Source: Clostridium beijerinckii (lineage in GTDB: Bacteria; Bacillota; Clostridia; Clostridiales; Clostridiaceae). From it: DNA of 64,000 nt. Below the pieces are notes generated by a model. That model saw nothing but the letters and a program-made list of their open reading frames with translations, was not told the origin of the DNA and made no database searches. The stretch's first letter is position 1. Each line of letters begins with the position of its first letter. The stretch lies in contig CP029329.1 of the NCBI GenBank assembly GCA_003129525.1, positions 2,213,501 to 2,277,500 of the forward strand. The letters are read 5' to 3'. The position numbers and the translations under genes were made by a program. Shown one piece after another: positions 63,591 to 64,000 of this stretch.

Positions 63591-64000
63591 ATGTCAGTTA
63601 TATCAATGAAACAATTATTAGAAGCAGGTGTACATTTCGGTCACCAAACAAGAAGATGGAACCCTAAAATGGCTCCTTATATCTTCACAGAAAGAAACGG
63701 AATCTATATTATAGATCTTCAAAAAACAGTTAAGAAGGCTGAAGAAGCTTATAACTTTATTAAACAAGTATCTGAAGAAGGAAAAGATATACTTTTCGTT
63801 GGAACTAAAAAGCAAGCTCAAGAAGCAATTCAAGACGAAGCTATAAGAAGTAACATGCATTTCGTAAATAACAGATGGTTAGGTGGAATGTTAACAAACT
63901 TCTCTACTATTAAAGGTAGAATAAGAAAATTAGAACAAATAGAAAAAATGCAAGAAGATGGAACTTTTGATGTTCTTCCTAAGAAAGAAGTTATAAAGCT
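63591..64000 (+). CDS. rpsB: 30S ribosomal protein S2, 3' end outside window
   Basis: The first 136 residues are visible. [45 protein letters not shown] and [15 protein letters not shown] are the S2 signatures. AAGGAGG precedes ATG 63591. It normally heads an operon with tsf, pyrH and frr, which would lie to the right of this window. Confidence 0.97.
   Translation, partial: MSVISMKQLLEAGVHFGHQTRRWNPKMAPYIFTERNGIYIIDLQKTVKKAEEAYNFIKQVSEEGKDILFVGTKKQAQEAIQDEAIRSNMHFVNNRWLGGMLTNFSTIKGRIRKLEQIEKMQEDGTFDVLPKKEVIK

Noticed and set aside
1-64000. Prophage, defence island or toxin-antitoxin pair
   Set aside because: Apart from the PBECR-like gene every protein belongs to a core housekeeping family and gene order is the standard Firmicutes one.

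Overview
The window is AT-rich chromosomal DNA of a spore-forming Clostridium sensu stricto. This rests on very low G+C, strong AGGAGG-type ribosome binding sites, sporulation genes (spoIVA, spoVM, ylbJ), a pta-ackA acetate pathway and a Bacillus/Clostridium housekeeping gene order. A solvent-forming species related to C. beijerinckii is plausible, but species cannot be settled from the sequence alone. Nearly all genes lie on the + strand; rpmB, ylbJ, tmcAL and yraN are on the - strand. I saw no tRNA, rRNA, CRISPR array, prophage or intact transposase gene.

Layout. 1-6264: phosphate starvation block (3' part of phoR, pstSCAB, phoU, and a second phoU). 6802-10453: PDZ/radical-SAM DUF512 protein, der, gpsA. 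11077-13228: spoIVA and a small PBECR-like putative RNase. 13638-24527: yicC-remA-gmk-rpoZ-coaBC-priA-def-fmt-metallopeptidase-rsmB-rlmN-stp, tightly packed and running into prkC-rsgA-rpe-thiN (to 28882). 29187-31784: spoVM, rpmB (reverse), asp23-like gene and fakA. 32084-35926: recG, rsmD, coaD and a coiled-coil protein. 35906-38359: ylbJ and tmcAL, reverse. 38950-43762: pta, ackA, yceD, rpmF, plsX, acpP. 44151-52517: rnc, an Elp3-like radical SAM protein, a 32-residue membrane peptide, smc, ftsY, ylxM, ffh. 52742-64000: rpsP, khpA, rimM, trmD, rplS, rbgA, rnhB, yraN, comM, dprA, topA, codY and the start of rpsB.

The genes fall into working groups: phosphate uptake and its signalling; ribosome assembly and tRNA/rRNA modification (der, rsgA, rbgA, rimM, trmD, rsmB, rsmD, rlmN, tmcAL, khpA); co-translational targeting (ftsY, ylxM, ffh); DNA maintenance and uptake (priA, recG, smc, topA, comM, dprA, rnhB); phospholipid and acyl-chain supply (gpsA, plsX, acpP, fakA); and spore coat assembly (spoIVA, spoVM).

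The coding content is ordinary core genome. The unusual material lies between genes. (a) A family of structured, ORF-free elements occurs at five loci; two are 150-bp copies in opposite orientation differing at 11 positions. (b) A second dispersed family has AATAACAAGTCA termini. (c) A third family is AT-rich and MITE-like. (d) Terminator-like 40-bp tandem repeats lie ahead of spoIVA. (e) topA and khpA both carry a perfect or near-perfect hairpin between the Shine-Dalgarno sequence and the start codon; folding it out would restore normal spacing. (f) phoU is duplicated, and the promoter block ahead of the second copy is repeated ahead of the DUF512 gene.
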